A stretch of 64,000 bases of DNA, taken from the NCBI RefSeq assembly GCF_027579695.1, contig NC_083577.1, forward strand, positions 56,450,283 through 56,514,282, given 5' to 3'. Below the pieces are notes generated by a model. It saw only the letters and a program-made list of their open reading frames with translations. It had not been told where the DNA came from and searched no databases. Below, in pieces: positions 11,408 to 23,434 of this stretch. Source of the stretch: Neoarius graeffei (Eukaryota > Chordata > Actinopteri > Siluriformes > Ariidae). How positions within the stretch are numbered: the stretch's first letter is position 1; each line of letters begins with the position of its first letter. Made by a program: the position numbers and the translations under genes.

Positions 11408-12295
11408 TCATGCCTTTGGGCAGCAACAGCAACACAGTCTTCTTAAAGGGTTCTTCTTCCTATATCTGGAAGCCATTTTGAATTTCTCATTAGAAGCCAT
11501 CACATAGTCCTGAGTCTTCTCTACATTGGCCTGGATATTGTCAATTTGCACTCCTTGCTCTTCCACAAGCATGAATACATCTAGAAAGAGTTCTCTCAGG
11601 TCCTTCATGTTGTTCTCAAGGGTGAGCAGTTCTTTGTGGCGCTGCTCTATCTCAGATAACTGTGTGCGAGTGATCTTGACATCCACCAGGATGTTCTCAT
11701 TGAAAACATCCCACTTACCCTGTTCCACCATGTTTTCCACTTCTTCTTCTGATACCTCTCGGCCAGAGATCTCTAGCTGCCTGATGATGAACTGCTTGCA
11801 TTTGTCTTGTTTGCTCAGGAGCGAGTCATTGTACTGACGCATGACCTCCTGGAACCGACAGAAGAGCACATCATGCTGGGCACGTTGGATCCGGGCTGTA
11901 GCAGCTGACGCCCCCAGTTCAGTCTCGGTACACTTTGCCTGCTTTGAGAGGGCATCGAGCTTCTTATGCAGGTTCTCAGCCTGCAGCTTGATGTCCCGAG
12001 TGCGACTGCTCTCTTTTTTCATGACGCTGAGGCGCCGCATGGTGGCCACAAAGTTTCTCTGCTGCTGACTGAACGTCTTAACCTCAGTTTCCAGCTCTTC
12101 AAGGCTATCACGAACACGCTTGGCCTCATCCAGGAAGTTCTCCAACACAGGCTCAGTCTCAAAGAGCACAGCTTGTGGCCAAAGTCCAATGAAGGACATT
12201 GGCTCTTCCTCCTCATGTTGGGTGAAGGAGTTACCTTCTTGAAGTTGCTGATTTGCTTTGATTTGCAGACGCAGCTCTTCTAAGCGATCCTTCAT
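11408..12295 (-). CDS. stx19: Syntaxin-19, cysteine-tailed Qa-SNARE
   Basis: A single coding exon of 295 residues starting MKDRLEELRLQIK. Syntaxin-19 and its sister syntaxin-11 are Qa-SNAREs without a membrane span; they are thought to attach to membranes by acylated cysteines and act in post-Golgi or plasma-membrane fusion. The Habc region covers roughly residues 45-165. The SNARE motif covers about 205-267, with the zero-layer glutamine at Q247 in EEQGVQID. The protein ends in five consecutive cysteines, C288-C292, then PKA, in place of a hydrophobic anchor. I call stx19 rather than stx11 because QAVLFETEPV, QQQRNFVATMRR, IKLQAE and SEIEQRHKEL match what I remember of STX19. Length is near the human protein (about 294). 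AG sites just upstream of the ATG could accept a 5' UTR intron. No defects are seen. Confidence 0.92.
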   Translation of the reverse strand: MKDRLEELRLQIKANQQLQEGNSFTQHEEEEPMSFIGLWPQAVLFETEPVLENFLDEAKRVRDSLEELETEVKTFSQQQRNFVATMRRLSVMKKESSRTRDIKLQAENLHKKLDALSKQAKCTETELGASAATARIQRAQHDVLFCRFQEVMRQYNDSLLSKQDKCKQFIIRQLEISGREVSEEEVENMVEQGKWDVFNENILVDVKITRTQLSEIEQRHKELLTLENNMKDLRELFLDVFMLVEEQGVQIDNIQANVEKTQDYVMASNEKFKMASRYRKKNPLRRLCCCCCPKA

Positions 12296-12578
12296 GACTA
12301 AAACTCAGACTAAGACCAGGGAGATAATAGATGGTGTTGGTGTTCTGTAATTATTAAAAGAAGAAATCAATGAAAAATATGTTCCTACTGACTTCATTTT
12401 CAGCATATATATGGTAGGGGTAAGCAAATATTCAGCTGTGTAAATACTGAAGGCCGGTTTCACACAAATTCATTGTACAACCTGTAGTCGAATGATACAA
12501 AATGGCTTGGGTTTTTGTTTGTTTCATATACAATAGCATAGGAGACATTTCTGCTGATAGAAAAAGATACTTTTCTAT

Positions 12579-12609
<31 letters not shown>

Positions 12610-12811
12610 TAACCTAAAGACAAACTTCACAGGGAATGTTTTTTGTTTTCTACAGTGATGTATATTTCTGGTGGGAAAATATAATTTTTACTAATAGTAT
12701 AATAGTAATAGTAATAATAGTATAATGATATCCACTTAAACAGTTGCACAATATCTCTGCATGAAATTAAATGTCGTGGATATTCATGTACGAGATGGAC
12801 TGCACTTTCTT

Positions 12812-12850
<39 letters not shown>

Positions 12851-15522
12851 CCTCCACCTGCCCTAGAAGGAAGGCCACTTATAAACATAAATGTGGGCTT
12901 TGTTTTGTTCTCACTGCACCCTGTTCCTGTGCGAGAGACCTCCTAAGGAAACTGAGAAAGTCTATTTAAAAAACAACATTTTACAAAATGTTTCACATTC
13001 AGTTCTAATTTGCTCTGATTAAATTCACTGTCAGTGTTTATACAAAGCAAACTTTTGTCAGAGGTGGTAAAAGTACTGACATTCTTTCCTCTAATAAATG
13101 TACAATAAGGCTAGTCATCTAAAGATATGCGACACCAAAAGCTAAATTATAGCTGCAGATTCTTCAATCAAGTTAAAGTAAAAAAAAAAAAAGTTATAAT
13201 CTCTTAAATGTACTAGGAGTATGAAAGTGCAAGAGAGATTCCCAAAAGAAAGACTTCTGCCTTGAGTCACAGATTTTTTAGGATTTTTTTTTTTTTTTTA
13301 AGATACTGATGGTAAATTATTACCTCTTTCACCAACAAACCTTGGGATGTGGAAAAATATTTGCTAAGGCTAACTAACAACAGCTTTATTCCTAACCTCT
13401 CAAGCATTAATGAACACAATGATAGCTAGTAGCTACAATACAAAGTGCTTTAATAAATATAATCTGCAAGCAGCATCAGATAGATTACACTGGTAGGAGT
13501 TAGGGCTCGGTTTTGCTGTTATATCTGTTAAAGTTGAGATTTATTTATTTATTTATTTATTTGAATCTAGATCAGCTCCTTGAAGCTACATAATGCTAAG
13601 ATATATTATGCAGAGAAATATAATGTTTGAAAACATAGAAAAAAATAATTTTTTTAAATATAGTAAGCATAGGTTAAAAGTATTAGCTAAAAGAAAAACT
13701 CAAAATACTTCAAAACAGGCTTAAATACACTAACAATATGATTGTATTTTGTTACTTTCCATCTCTGTATATTGCTGACAGTGTGTCTCATTTTTACATT
13801 GGTCTGTTACAGTTGTCTTTCAGAACACACACAAATTACACATTAGAGAAATATACTCAAACACTACATTTAATGCATAAAAAGAATACATAACACTTCT
13901 TTGACTTACTTAATATATTCTCTTATCTTATAGACATGGTGTAATTAAGCAAGAAATGGGTCCTACAATGTGTGTAACTACTACAATAATTTTAATACAT
14001 AATTTTAATAAATAATTTACACCAACGTGGACAATAGTTTCTCACAGCTAGAAAAAGATGTGGTGCTTTTGGACATGGTGGGTTGTCTTGTATTGTACCC
14101 CAAACACCAAAAAAAGGAGAGAAAAAAAGCCCTAGATAAAAATCTGTTTCTCGTTAAAAATCCTTTATCTACATGCATACATTTTCAGCCAGAATACAAT
14201 AGTAATGTAATAGTATCATATTTATATTATATTTACCATGTGCATTGTTTATCCATGTTTATCCATCTCTATATCTGTCCAGAAAGGCATATTCCCTCCA
14301 TTCAAGACATTTGCAAATAACAACTAACTGTATTTTATAAATATTTAGTGAATAAATGTGGTAATTTCCTCTCCCATCTTACCTCTTATGTTTTACTCCC
14401 AGGAGGGTTGAATGACGCTGCATCATGAGTCCATAAAGAGAGAGAAGAGAATATCCTCACAATATTGATACCTCGGAGGCATTCTCCACTTCAGCCTGGC
14501 TTTAAAGCCTCTGCCAGGAATAAAACTCCCTCAGCTTCTGCTAGTCTCAGTTACACAGTTCAGACTCCTGGGAATTCTGGTAAAGCTAGTTTGCAACCAC
14601 ACCTACTGTTACAGTTAGAACTTTGTTTGCCCAATAGAGAGTGAAGATTTTAGGCTGTCTGAAAAAGAAGGAGTGACGTGAATGAGCACAGCATTGAAAG
14701 GACACATGCAGTGGCCCGAGCACAATTCCTGGACATAATGTCATTTAAGACAACAAAAAGCTCATTGAACTGATCTTATTACTTCTGACAGCGTAATCAG
14801 AATTCCTAGAGGCCGTTAGAGATAACTGTTGGAGTACTGTCTAACACACACACACACAGTTATTTTAGGTCTGTGGGGTATTTCCACTGATTCTGTATTA
14901 CTATAATATTACGTCCAACACTAACTTCAGTGAGAGAGGTTGACTGAGAGGTTGTCTAATCATAATATATTTATTTGAACCTTTACATATCTTAAAAGGA
15001 AAAAAAAACACTGTAACATGTTGAAGAAACAACTGGCAATCTACAGTTACTACTGTAAGAAATGCAAGTCAGATCCTGGAAACGTAAGCAGTTAAAGACC
15101 TTGAGAACTTTCTCTGTCAGATTTGTTTGGGAGTAAAATGTGCTTTCAGAAATATGTTGCTTTGTTGAGGTCGGTTGAGGGATTAAGTAAAGCTACATCT
15201 ATCTTTCTAACAAACAGAACTAAAATGATGATCCAGGATACATCAGAAAGAAAGAAAGCTGTTTTTCTTTATCCCTGGATACATACAGTACATACTATTA
15301 AATGCTAAATGCATGCTACATTCCCCAAAATAAATCTTTAAGCAAATTTTTTAGTGGCCTGCTTTCAGAATTATAAATAAACCTGCCAGCATGAGCGAAA
15401 GTCCTGTAAGTGACACTGACAAAATGTAAATAATGTTGAAGTATAGCATTTTCAGACCATCTTAAAAAGTTATGTTGCTGTAAATATTGACACATCTAAA
15501 GAGATACTGGATATGAAAGCTT

Positions 15523-15556
<34 letters not shown>

Positions 15557-16525
15557 CATGAGTCAGAGGTACTTTTAGTTAAAAGAATGAAGTGTTTAGA
15601 ACAAACACATGTACGGATAAATAAAGGACAGAACTGATTCAGTCCGAGGAAGATACTGTACTGTGTATTCTTACACCTACATTTCTTATCTTGCCACAAA
15701 AACATGTGGCACAATAGAATGTAATTGCTGATTTAAAAAAAAAAATAATCAGATGTCAGTGTCTGTGCTACAGTTCAGTAAAAGATTAAGCAGAAAATGG
15801 AGAATAAAGCCGGAGGTTGAAAGTAAATAAAGGTGTAACCGAATATGAAACACCCCTATAGCACCACCAACAGTGACTCAAACAGTAATACAAACCTGTA
15901 GCCATGTTCACCTGTTTCCAAGAACTGAAACAGCAATCTGATCAAGAATCTATGTTGCTTTCCTTACACTGAATGTAAGAGATATGCTGTTTTAAACAGA
16001 TCTTGTATACACCTTAAATATGCAGTTTTATAAAGACCTTACTGCTAATTTCCTCCTCAAATTCAAGTACATCATTTGTTTAAAGACCTTTATACAATAG
16101 AAATGGCTATAACATTTATATTGTTGAAATCATTGCTTGTTATTGCTACAGCAGGAATAAAATCAGGACAAAACTCATCTACAGATTTGGACAGTGGAAC
16201 CCCACAGAATGAACATTATTTTTTAAATCATCTATGAATTTTGAATATCAGCTGGTTTCATCTTCACTCTGCTTACTGACGAAGAGCTTCCACGTCTGTG
16301 AAATGACTTCTTTCTCCACAACAATCCTCTATAATATTTAAATATACTGGAGTTACTCCTTTGGCTGGATATATTTGTATATGAACTGAGTAAACAAAAC
16401 TCTTGAGCCAAGAAAATAGACTTCTAGGTCGTATACACTGCCCCCTGCTGACCATATTAAGAAAATATATTGTTGACTCTGCTGCTGGTTCCTAAAATAA
16501 TAGAATGGACTAATGCTTTTGTTCA
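12296..16525. other. stx19 5' flank, AT-rich, no other gene
   Basis: No exon is recognised. It contains (CT)n at 12583-12610, (GT)n at 12815-12849, a TTTA repeat near 13538-13561 and (GA)n at 15522-15555. The sequence around 14400-14600 is less AT-rich and could hold the stx19 promoter and untranslated exon; that is inference only. Confidence 0.4.
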
Positions 16526-16539
16526 TCAAGTTTGCTCAT

Positions 16540-16917
16540 CTCATCTCATCTCATTATCTCTAGCCGCTTTATCCTTCTACAGGGTCGCAGGCAAGCTGGA
16601 GCCTATCCCAGCTGACTATGGGCGAAAGGCGGGGTACACCCTGGACAAGTCGCCAGGTCATCACAGGGCTGACACATAGACACAGACAACCATTCACACT
16701 CACATTCACACCTACGGTCAATTTAGAGTCACCAGTTAACCTAACCTGCATGTCTTTGGACTGTGGGGGAAACTGGAGCACCCGGAGGAAACCCACGCGG
16801 ACACGGGGAGAACATGCAAACTCCGCACAGAAAGGCCCTCGCCGGCCCCGGGGCTCGAACCCAGGACCTTCTTGCTGTGAGGCGACAGCGCTAACCACTA
16901 CACCACCGTGCCGCCCC
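16540..16917 (-). mobile_element. Mermaid/DANA-type SINE (GATGA-tail subfamily)
   Basis: Full-length minus-strand copy with CTCATC tail repeats at its left end. The 14-base target duplication TCAAGTTTGCTCAT is exact at 16526-16539 and 16918-16931. Intact duplication and low divergence suggest recent insertion. Confidence 0.93.
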
Positions 16918-16998
16918 TCAAGTTTGCTCATTTTGTTTTTTTATTTTGTTATCCTGTGTGTGACCTACATCTGACTTGATTGAACTTTCGTCTTCAGT

Positions 16999-17215
16999 AC
17001 ACACTTATTGGTCAGGGTCATGGGATCTGGGACCAATCCCAGGAACAGTGGGTGTGAGGTGGGAATATACCCTGAATGAGATGCAAGTCCATTGTAGGGC
17101 ACCACACACATTCACACCAAGGGGCAATTTAGTGTAGCCAGTCTGCCTACTGGCAGGTTTTTGGGATGTTGTAGGAAACCAGAGAACCAAAGGAAGCGTA
17201 TGTGGACATATTTAG
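16999..17215 (-). mobile_element. Old DANA/Mermaid-related SINE, reversed
   Basis: Read on the minus strand it carries a diverged core (GGTTTCCTACAACATCCC, then TGTGAATGTGTGTGGTGCCC) and a 3' part with GGACTTGCATCTCATTCAGG and GGGATTGGTCCCAGATCC. This resembles an older fish SINE family also seen at 63282-63515. Ends are uncertain. Confidence 0.55.
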
Positions 17216-17225
17216 CAACAGACAC

Positions 17226-17235
17226 GAAGAAGAAG

Positions 17236-17266
<31 letters not shown>
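17226..17266. repeat. (GAA)n microsatellite
   Basis: About 13 GAA/AAG units directly after the older SINE. Confidence 0.95.
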
Positions 17267-17384
17267 TCAATGTAAAGGATCAGAAAGACTTTTTAGTATT
17301 ATATCAACATTATAGCACAGCCTGGTTGAAGTCTCATCTGACAGGTCAATCAAAAGCATTTTATTATTTTTTTATAACAGCATA

Positions 17385-17560
17385 GCCCTGCGATAACCTG
17401 ATGACTTGTCCAGGGCGTACCCCACCTCTCGCCCAGTCAACTGGGATAGGCTCCAGCTTGCCTGCGACCCTGTACAGGATAAGCGGCTACAGATAATGGA
17501 TGGATGGATGGATGGATGGATGGATGGATGGATGGATGGATGGATGGATGGATGGATGGA
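17385..17560 (+). mobile_element. 5'-truncated Mermaid-type SINE with long GGAT tail
   Basis: Only the 3' third is present, from GCCCTGCGATAACCTGATGA onward. It ends in about 16 GGAT units (17498-17560), an expanded tail of the GGAT subfamily. Confidence 0.85.
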
Positions 17561-17913
17561 TAACAGCATGGCTCAGACAGTAGCTCTGGCTGTAACATAA
17601 ATGATAGGTTCATATTATATGCACTTGTTCTGTTATTGTTTCAATAGTAACAGCTCATACACAAGGACTTGTACAGTGGACAGTCCACAGAATCTAAGAC
17701 TAATAATAAACTGATTAAAAAAATGTGTGTTGTTTAACAAAGAAAAAACATATTCATTGATGTGAAGTGGTTTATTTGTTTGTTTGTGAGACATTTATTT
17801 AGCATTTATGTGTAAGTCTGCGCTTTGTAATAGTCATGGAGCTTTTCAAAGTTTCCCAGCACAGGAAAGTCTGGAGGACAGAGTTTCTCACTAAATATGA
17901 CAAGCTGTGTTTT

Positions 17914-17958
<45 letters not shown>

Positions 17959-18369
17959 TGATGATGTGCTATTATAATGTAAGTAAGTGTTAATAGGTGC
18001 TAACTAACTCCAGGATATTCCACAGCATTAAATCTAACTTAAACTGTTCAACAGTGAGATGTGTTGTTCATTCGTAAATGCCAGTGATCACAACATTTCA
18101 AAATTGCTGTGCTATTAGCAGAATAACACAGTCTAGAGTCTAGACTGTGTGGGTATATGAAAATAATCCACCTCATGGTGGTAACAGCGCTCGGCTTTGG
18201 GTCGGGCTGTATCACATCACCCCATCTGTGGATTATTTCCATATAACTGCAGTCTATCGTGTGTTACTTCTTACATATATTCCAGTATCTCTGTCATTTG
18301 CATTAATGATTAACTGGTTTCTGGTGCTGGGCTCTGCCTTATGTCCTGCTCTTCTGATGGCATCTGAGC
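17561..18369. other. rsph1 3' flank
   Basis: No gene recognised. (GA)n lies at 17919-17955. Bases 18136-18250 hold an inverted pair (ATATGAAAATAATCCAC and GTGGATTATTTCCATAT), probably a small MITE remnant. The untranslated end of rsph1 should fall at the right edge. Confidence 0.35.
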
Positions 18370-20375
18370 CTATCCCTCCTCAGACATGCCCTGGCCTACA
18401 AGATCAAGAAAGAGCCGACAGTTAAACTAACTGAGCAAGTGTATGGATTTATTGTCTTCATATCCTCACTAATATTACTTACTAAAATTTGAATAATATA
18501 AATAGTAGGAATGCAAACAAAAACTATTTTTGAGATTACAATAAAATACTGCTAGAAAACATTTCCTGGTCCATTCAGTACAGGTATTTGGACACATGGT
18601 ATGAGCATACCTGAAGAGGCATTATCTTTGAGAGATGGTAGATCAGAGGCACAAGGTGATGAGCACGTCAAAACTTTGGGTTTCCATTTCAGAACAGTGG
18701 TAGTGATGGGCTCCTCGTCTTTTACATCTCCTTTATCCTGCAGGCCAAATATTGCATGACGAAAAGTGGTACTGATGCAAACTTGTACTTATCACAATCT
18801 CACATCTCAATCTTTCTGGGAAATGCATAGATGCTAACGCTTTGACATTATACATACACACATGCATAATGTTAAAACATATGAAACTCCAGTGACTGAC
18901 TACAGCTAAACAGATTCTCTTCAATCAAAACTTCTAGCAACAATAGGTTAGGCCTTTTATTTGCACAAGCCCTTGTCGGCATGCACAAGGGCCACAGTGC
19001 AACTATACTACAGAAGAAAGGCACAGCAACAGACTGTCATTAAAGCATTGCCACAGAACCTCTTCTCCAATGATCGCAACGGAAATAAAGCGTTCCCCCT
19101 GAGGAGGGTAGGGGGAATGCAACTTCGAAGTCTTCTCATCCTTAACAGTCCTCTCATTTAGTACTGGCTGGAGTTTCAGCAGGGGGGAAATTACTTTAAT
19201 CAATAACACAGTTCATTAGTCTGACACACCCAGCACGCCATCTGAATTTTTATATTCCACACACAATGCCCTGCCTTCATTCACTATAACTAACACACAC
19301 ACAAAGAGAGAGAGCTGTTACCTGATCTACCTGCAGATACTCCCCATGCTGCTCAATTCCAGTGTCAAACACATACTTCCCAGGACCTGAGGGCTGCACA
19401 AAGCCTCAATAAATGAGAGGAAATGAAAAGTCGTGTGTGCTTTTTAAGAGTGCGTTGAGGGAGAAAGGACCAGCCGAACTTACATTATTGTTCTGAAAGT
19501 TGCCCTGGTATTTGTAGTTTGCATGGATTATCTCTCCCACTGACTCCATCTTGCCCATAACCCACGTACCAACATACTTAGAACCTGTTTCATGGTATGT
19601 GTACACACCTTGCCCATGTCTGTGAGACAGACAGAGAAGGAAATGCAAGAAAGGTAGCAGATGAATACTTATATATACTAGGCATAAGACAATATCTCCA
19701 TAGACTATACACAAACTTACAATGACTGTATAATTTATAAGAAACTCTATGGAAGGCCAAAAGTCTCCAAGAAAATTGAAGTTGAAAATGTTATAGCTTT
19801 GATATGTGATGAATATGTTTGAAATCAATTGTTAATGATAGACCTTTGATGCTGTAGCCACTCCCCATCATAGGTGTCTTCATTAGGATATGTGTAAATC
19901 CCATGACCCTGACGCTGGTCTTCCACCCATGAGCCTAACCCAAAGTAAGACACACAGACACTTAGTGTTATGCATGCATTCACCTTGAATCTCCACACAT
20001 ACTTAAAAAAAAAAAACGTATAGCAAACGCTCACCATCATACTTGGACCCATCAGGGTAATAGAAAACACCTTGCCCATGTTTCAGGTTCATGTAATACT
20101 CCCCTATGTATCGAGCCCCATTCTTGAATCTGTAGGTTCCCTGATGAAACATATTCAGAACAGATGACTTTTAAATCATGGTGCATGGTTACGTTTTATG
20201 CACAGAGTTTAGATCCAAACAAACAAAAATAAAGAACATAAAGAATTTTTTAAATATCTATACCTGTAAGTAATAATTATTAAATGAAATATTCAAAGAA
20301 CATAAATATGCAATATGTATAGACCCACAGTATACTCATATAATTTAAATAAATAATTAGGATTGAAATAAAACA

Positions 20376-20453
<78 letters not shown>

Positions 20454-23012
20454 ACACAGTGCCTTCACCACTTCAGGTCATTTAACAATCTAAAACAAGA
20501 TAATCCTAAACTTTAGGGCCATTCAGACAAACTGACATACATCAAAACACTGTCTTTGATTTATAAAGCACCAAAATAGTTTATACTCACAAAATATGTG
20601 ACTAAAGATGTTCATTAATCTGTACCATTAAACATAAAGTCACTTAAAAAAATTAATAATAACCTAAAGGATTTTTTTTCATTAAATGTTTTGGAAGTTT
20701 TACAGATGGAAGGCAAGTTTTCAGTGGAAAGATAAATGAATCTAAATTCTAGTTATATTTTTGTCTGTGTCTATTCCTTAACCTTTTAAGAAAAACATGT
20801 GAATCATTTCTTGTCTATCCTTTTTCATATATGCCAAGCCAGAGTTTCCCAACCAGGGGTTTGTGAATCCCGCAGTGTTCGTAATGGCATTATAGGGGTT
20901 CATAGAAATGTCAATGTGGCATTAGATTCAACTTTGAAAATAAATAGCTAGATGTTTACAAGTTAAAATTGTAATGCCAAAAAAGAAAAAATGGTTAAAA
21001 TGTTAATATATTTCCGAAACTGAAAATTGTGTAAACATACTGTTATTTGCCATTTATTACAAAGTTGCGCCTATTTAAAGTACTATGAACGTAAATCATT
21101 TGTGCTGAAGGGGTTCAGCTGATTAAAAAAATAAATTAATTTAAAAAAAAACCCAACCTTGTCAGCCCCTGTGCAGCCACTAGTACAGTGGTGCTTTGAA
21201 GTTTGTGAACCCTTTAAAATTTTCTATATTTCTGCATAAATATGACCTAAAACATCATCAGATGTTCACACAAGTCCTAAAAATAGACAAAGAGAACCCA
21301 GTTAAACAAATGAGACAAAAATATTATACTTGGTCATTTATTTATTGAGGAAAATGATCCAGTATTACATATCTGTGAGTGGCAAAAGTATGTGAACCTT
21401 TGCTTTCAGTATCTGGTGTGACCCCCTTGTGCAGCAATAACTGCAACTGAACGTTTCCGGTAACTGTTGATCAGTCCTGCACACCGGCTTGGAGGAATTT
21501 TAGCCCATTCCTCCATACAGAACAGCTTCAACTCTGGGATGTTGGTGGGTTTCCTCACATGAACTGCTCGCTTCAGGTCCTTCCACAAAATTTCGATTGG
21601 ATTAAAGTCACGACTTTGACTTGGCCATTCCAAAACATTAACTTTATTCTTCTTTAACCATTCTTTGGTAGAACGACTTGTGTGCTTAGGGTCGTTGTCT
21701 TGCTGCATGACCCACCTTCTCTTGAGATTCAGTTCATGGACAGATGTCCTGACATTTTCCTTTACAATTCGCTGGTAGAATTCAGAATTCATTGTTCCAT
21801 CGATGATGGCAAGCCGTCCTGGCCCAGATGCAGCAAAACAGGCCCAAACCATGATACTATCACCACCATGTTTCACAGATGGGATAAGGTTCTTATGCTG
21901 GAATGCAGCGTTTTCCTTTCTCCAAACATAACGCTTCTCATTTAAACCAAAAAGTTCTATTTTGGTCTCATCCATCCACAAAATATGTTTCCAATAGCCT
22001 ACTGGCTTGTCCACATGATCTTTAGCAAACTTTAGACGAGCAGCAATGTTCTTTTTGGAGAGCAGTGGCTTTCTCCTTGCAACCCTGCCATGCACACCAT
22101 TGTTGTTCAGTGTTCTCCTGATGGTGGACTCATGAACATTAACATTAGCCAATGTGAGAGAGGCCTTCAGTTGCTTAGAAGTTACCCTGGGGTCCTTTGC
22201 AACCTCGCTGACTATTACACGCCTTGCTCTTGGAGTGATCTTTGTTGGTCGACCACTCCTGGGGAGGGTAACAATGGTCTTGAATTTCCTCCATTTGTAC
22301 ACAATCTGTCTGACTGTGGATTGGTGGAGTCCAAACTCTTTAGAGATGGTTTTGTAACCTTTTCCAGCCTGATGAGCATCAACAATGCTTTTTCTGAGGT
22401 CCTCAGAAATCTCCTTTGTTCATGCCATGATACACTTCCACAAACATGTGTTGTGAAGATCAGACTTTGATAGATTCCTGTTCTTTAAATAAAACAGGGT
22501 GCCCACTCACACCTGATTGTCATCCCACTGACTGAAAACAGCTGACTCTAATTTCACCTTCAAATTAACTGCTAATCCTAGAGGTTCACATACTTTTGCC
22601 ACTCACAGATATGTAATATTGGATCATTTCCCTCAATAAATAAATGACCAAGTATAATATTTTTGTCTCATTTGTTTAACTGGGTTCTCTTTATCTACTT
22701 TTAGGACTTGTGTGAAAATCTGATGATGTTTTAGGTCATATGCAGAAATATAGAAAATTCTAAAGGGATCACAAACTTTCAAGCACCACTGTATGTGATT
22801 CAGTTCATAAACACCATGCACAGGGTTCACTGTCTGTCTTTTTTTTTTTTTACTTGCAGTGAATCCCGGAGTGTTTAGTAGTCTGTGTGAAATACCTGTC
22901 CAGATCTTTTGCCGTGTTCATACAGTCCCTGATAGATGTCTCCATTGGACAGCACTGCTCTCCCAGTACCATGCCTCTCTCCTTCTTCATTCCGATCACC
23001 TTCATACTCCTT

Positions 23013-23044
<32 letters not shown>

Positions 23045-23318
23045 TATTTCCAATTATTTCTGTATTACTATAAGTAAGTATTAAGCCCACTACTAACTTC
23101 AGTAAACAAAATGAAATATTTTGGTTCTTTAGGTTTTCAAATAAAAGATGTCACATTTTTTGTAAATAAAAAACATTTATTTTGTGAGGGCCAAGTGAAG
23201 ATCAAACCCTCCAGCCCAACACACACACACACACACACACACAGGAGCTTGACCTAATTATACTTACTCCATGAAATGGCTGTTCTTCTATCAGTTCCTC
23301 AGAATCAACCTCCGACAT
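18370..23318 (-). CDS. rsph1: Radial spoke head 1 homolog, MORN-repeat protein
   Basis: Eight coding exons read in phase on the minus strand: 23268-23318, 22896-23009, 20035-20140, 19844-19934, 19484-19619, 19322-19393, 18611-18737 and 18370-18395; about 240 residues. All introns have GT/AG ends. RSPH1 is a radial-spoke head component of motile cilia and sperm flagella. The N-terminus [17 protein letters not shown] is acidic, as in human RSPH1. Residues about 18-165 are tandem MORN repeats ([63 protein letters not shown]). [17 protein letters not shown] follows, as in the human protein. The last exon is the least certain: it gives GQGMSEEG and a TAG, shorter than the human tail (309 residues in total). 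Exon 2 has an unusual acceptor preceded by a (TG)n run. A Tc1 transposon lies in intron 2. An RFX X-box sits 117 bases upstream of the ATG. Confidence 0.9.
20377..20452. repeat. (TTGA)n microsatellite in rsph1 intron 2
   Basis: About 19 TTGA/GATT units, uninterrupted. Confidence 0.97.
20846..21183 (+). mobile_element. Possible hAT end fragment
   Basis: CAGAGTTTCCCAACCAGGGG at the left edge resembles common hAT termini (CAG..CCCAACC). Bases about 20846-21130 have the character of an hAT 3' region, but the opposite end is not found and no target duplication can be read. Confidence 0.3.
21186..22791 (-). mobile_element. Tc1 transposon with about 210-bp inverted repeats
   Basis: Both ends read CAGTGGTGCTT inward, with TA duplicated at 21184-21185 and 22792-22793. 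The inverted repeats are long, about 210 bases, and include the motif GTGAGTGGCAAAAGTATGTG. Length is 1606 bases, normal for Tc1. The transposase lies on the minus strand. The element sits in rsph1 intron 2 in the same orientation as the gene. Confidence 0.95.
21406..22428 (-). pseudogene. Tc1 transposase, one early stop
   Basis: A 341-codon frame from ATG at 22428 to the stop at 21406. It encodes a paired-like helix-turn-helix ([20 protein letters not shown], then [13 protein letters not shown]), a GRPTKITPR hook and a DD34E catalytic domain: D in [11 protein letters not shown] in DNDPKHTS, E in [11 protein letters not shown]. The only obvious defect is a TGA at codon 3 (MA[12 protein letters not shown]), in the position where related copies usually have arginine (CGA to TGA is the common CpG-type change). 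Apart from that the frame is open throughout, so this is a young copy. Confidence 0.9.
23011..23040. repeat. (CA)n tract forming an rsph1 splice acceptor
   Basis: On the rsph1 strand this is (TG)n running directly into TAAG and exon 2 at 23009. The pyrimidine tract normally seen at an acceptor is replaced by the dinucleotide repeat. Confidence 0.85.
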
Positions 23319-23398
23319 TTTCCGTCTGTTTATTCTCAGTTCGCAGACTAACTAACTAACAATCAATCAAACAAACAAACAAACAAACAAACAAACAA
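23219..23398. repeat. (CA)n and (CAAA)n microsatellites around rsph1 exon 1
   Basis: (CA)n at 23219-23243 lies in intron 1 close to the donor. (CAAA)n at about 23371-23398 lies in the 5' untranslated or promoter region. Confidence 0.85.
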
Positions 23399-23434
23399 GC
23401 GAACTGCTAATAGAATGTCTTTATGACGTTTGCA

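Noticed and set aside
22090-22470. 126-residue plus-strand frame
   Set aside because: Antisense to the Tc1 transposase N-terminus.
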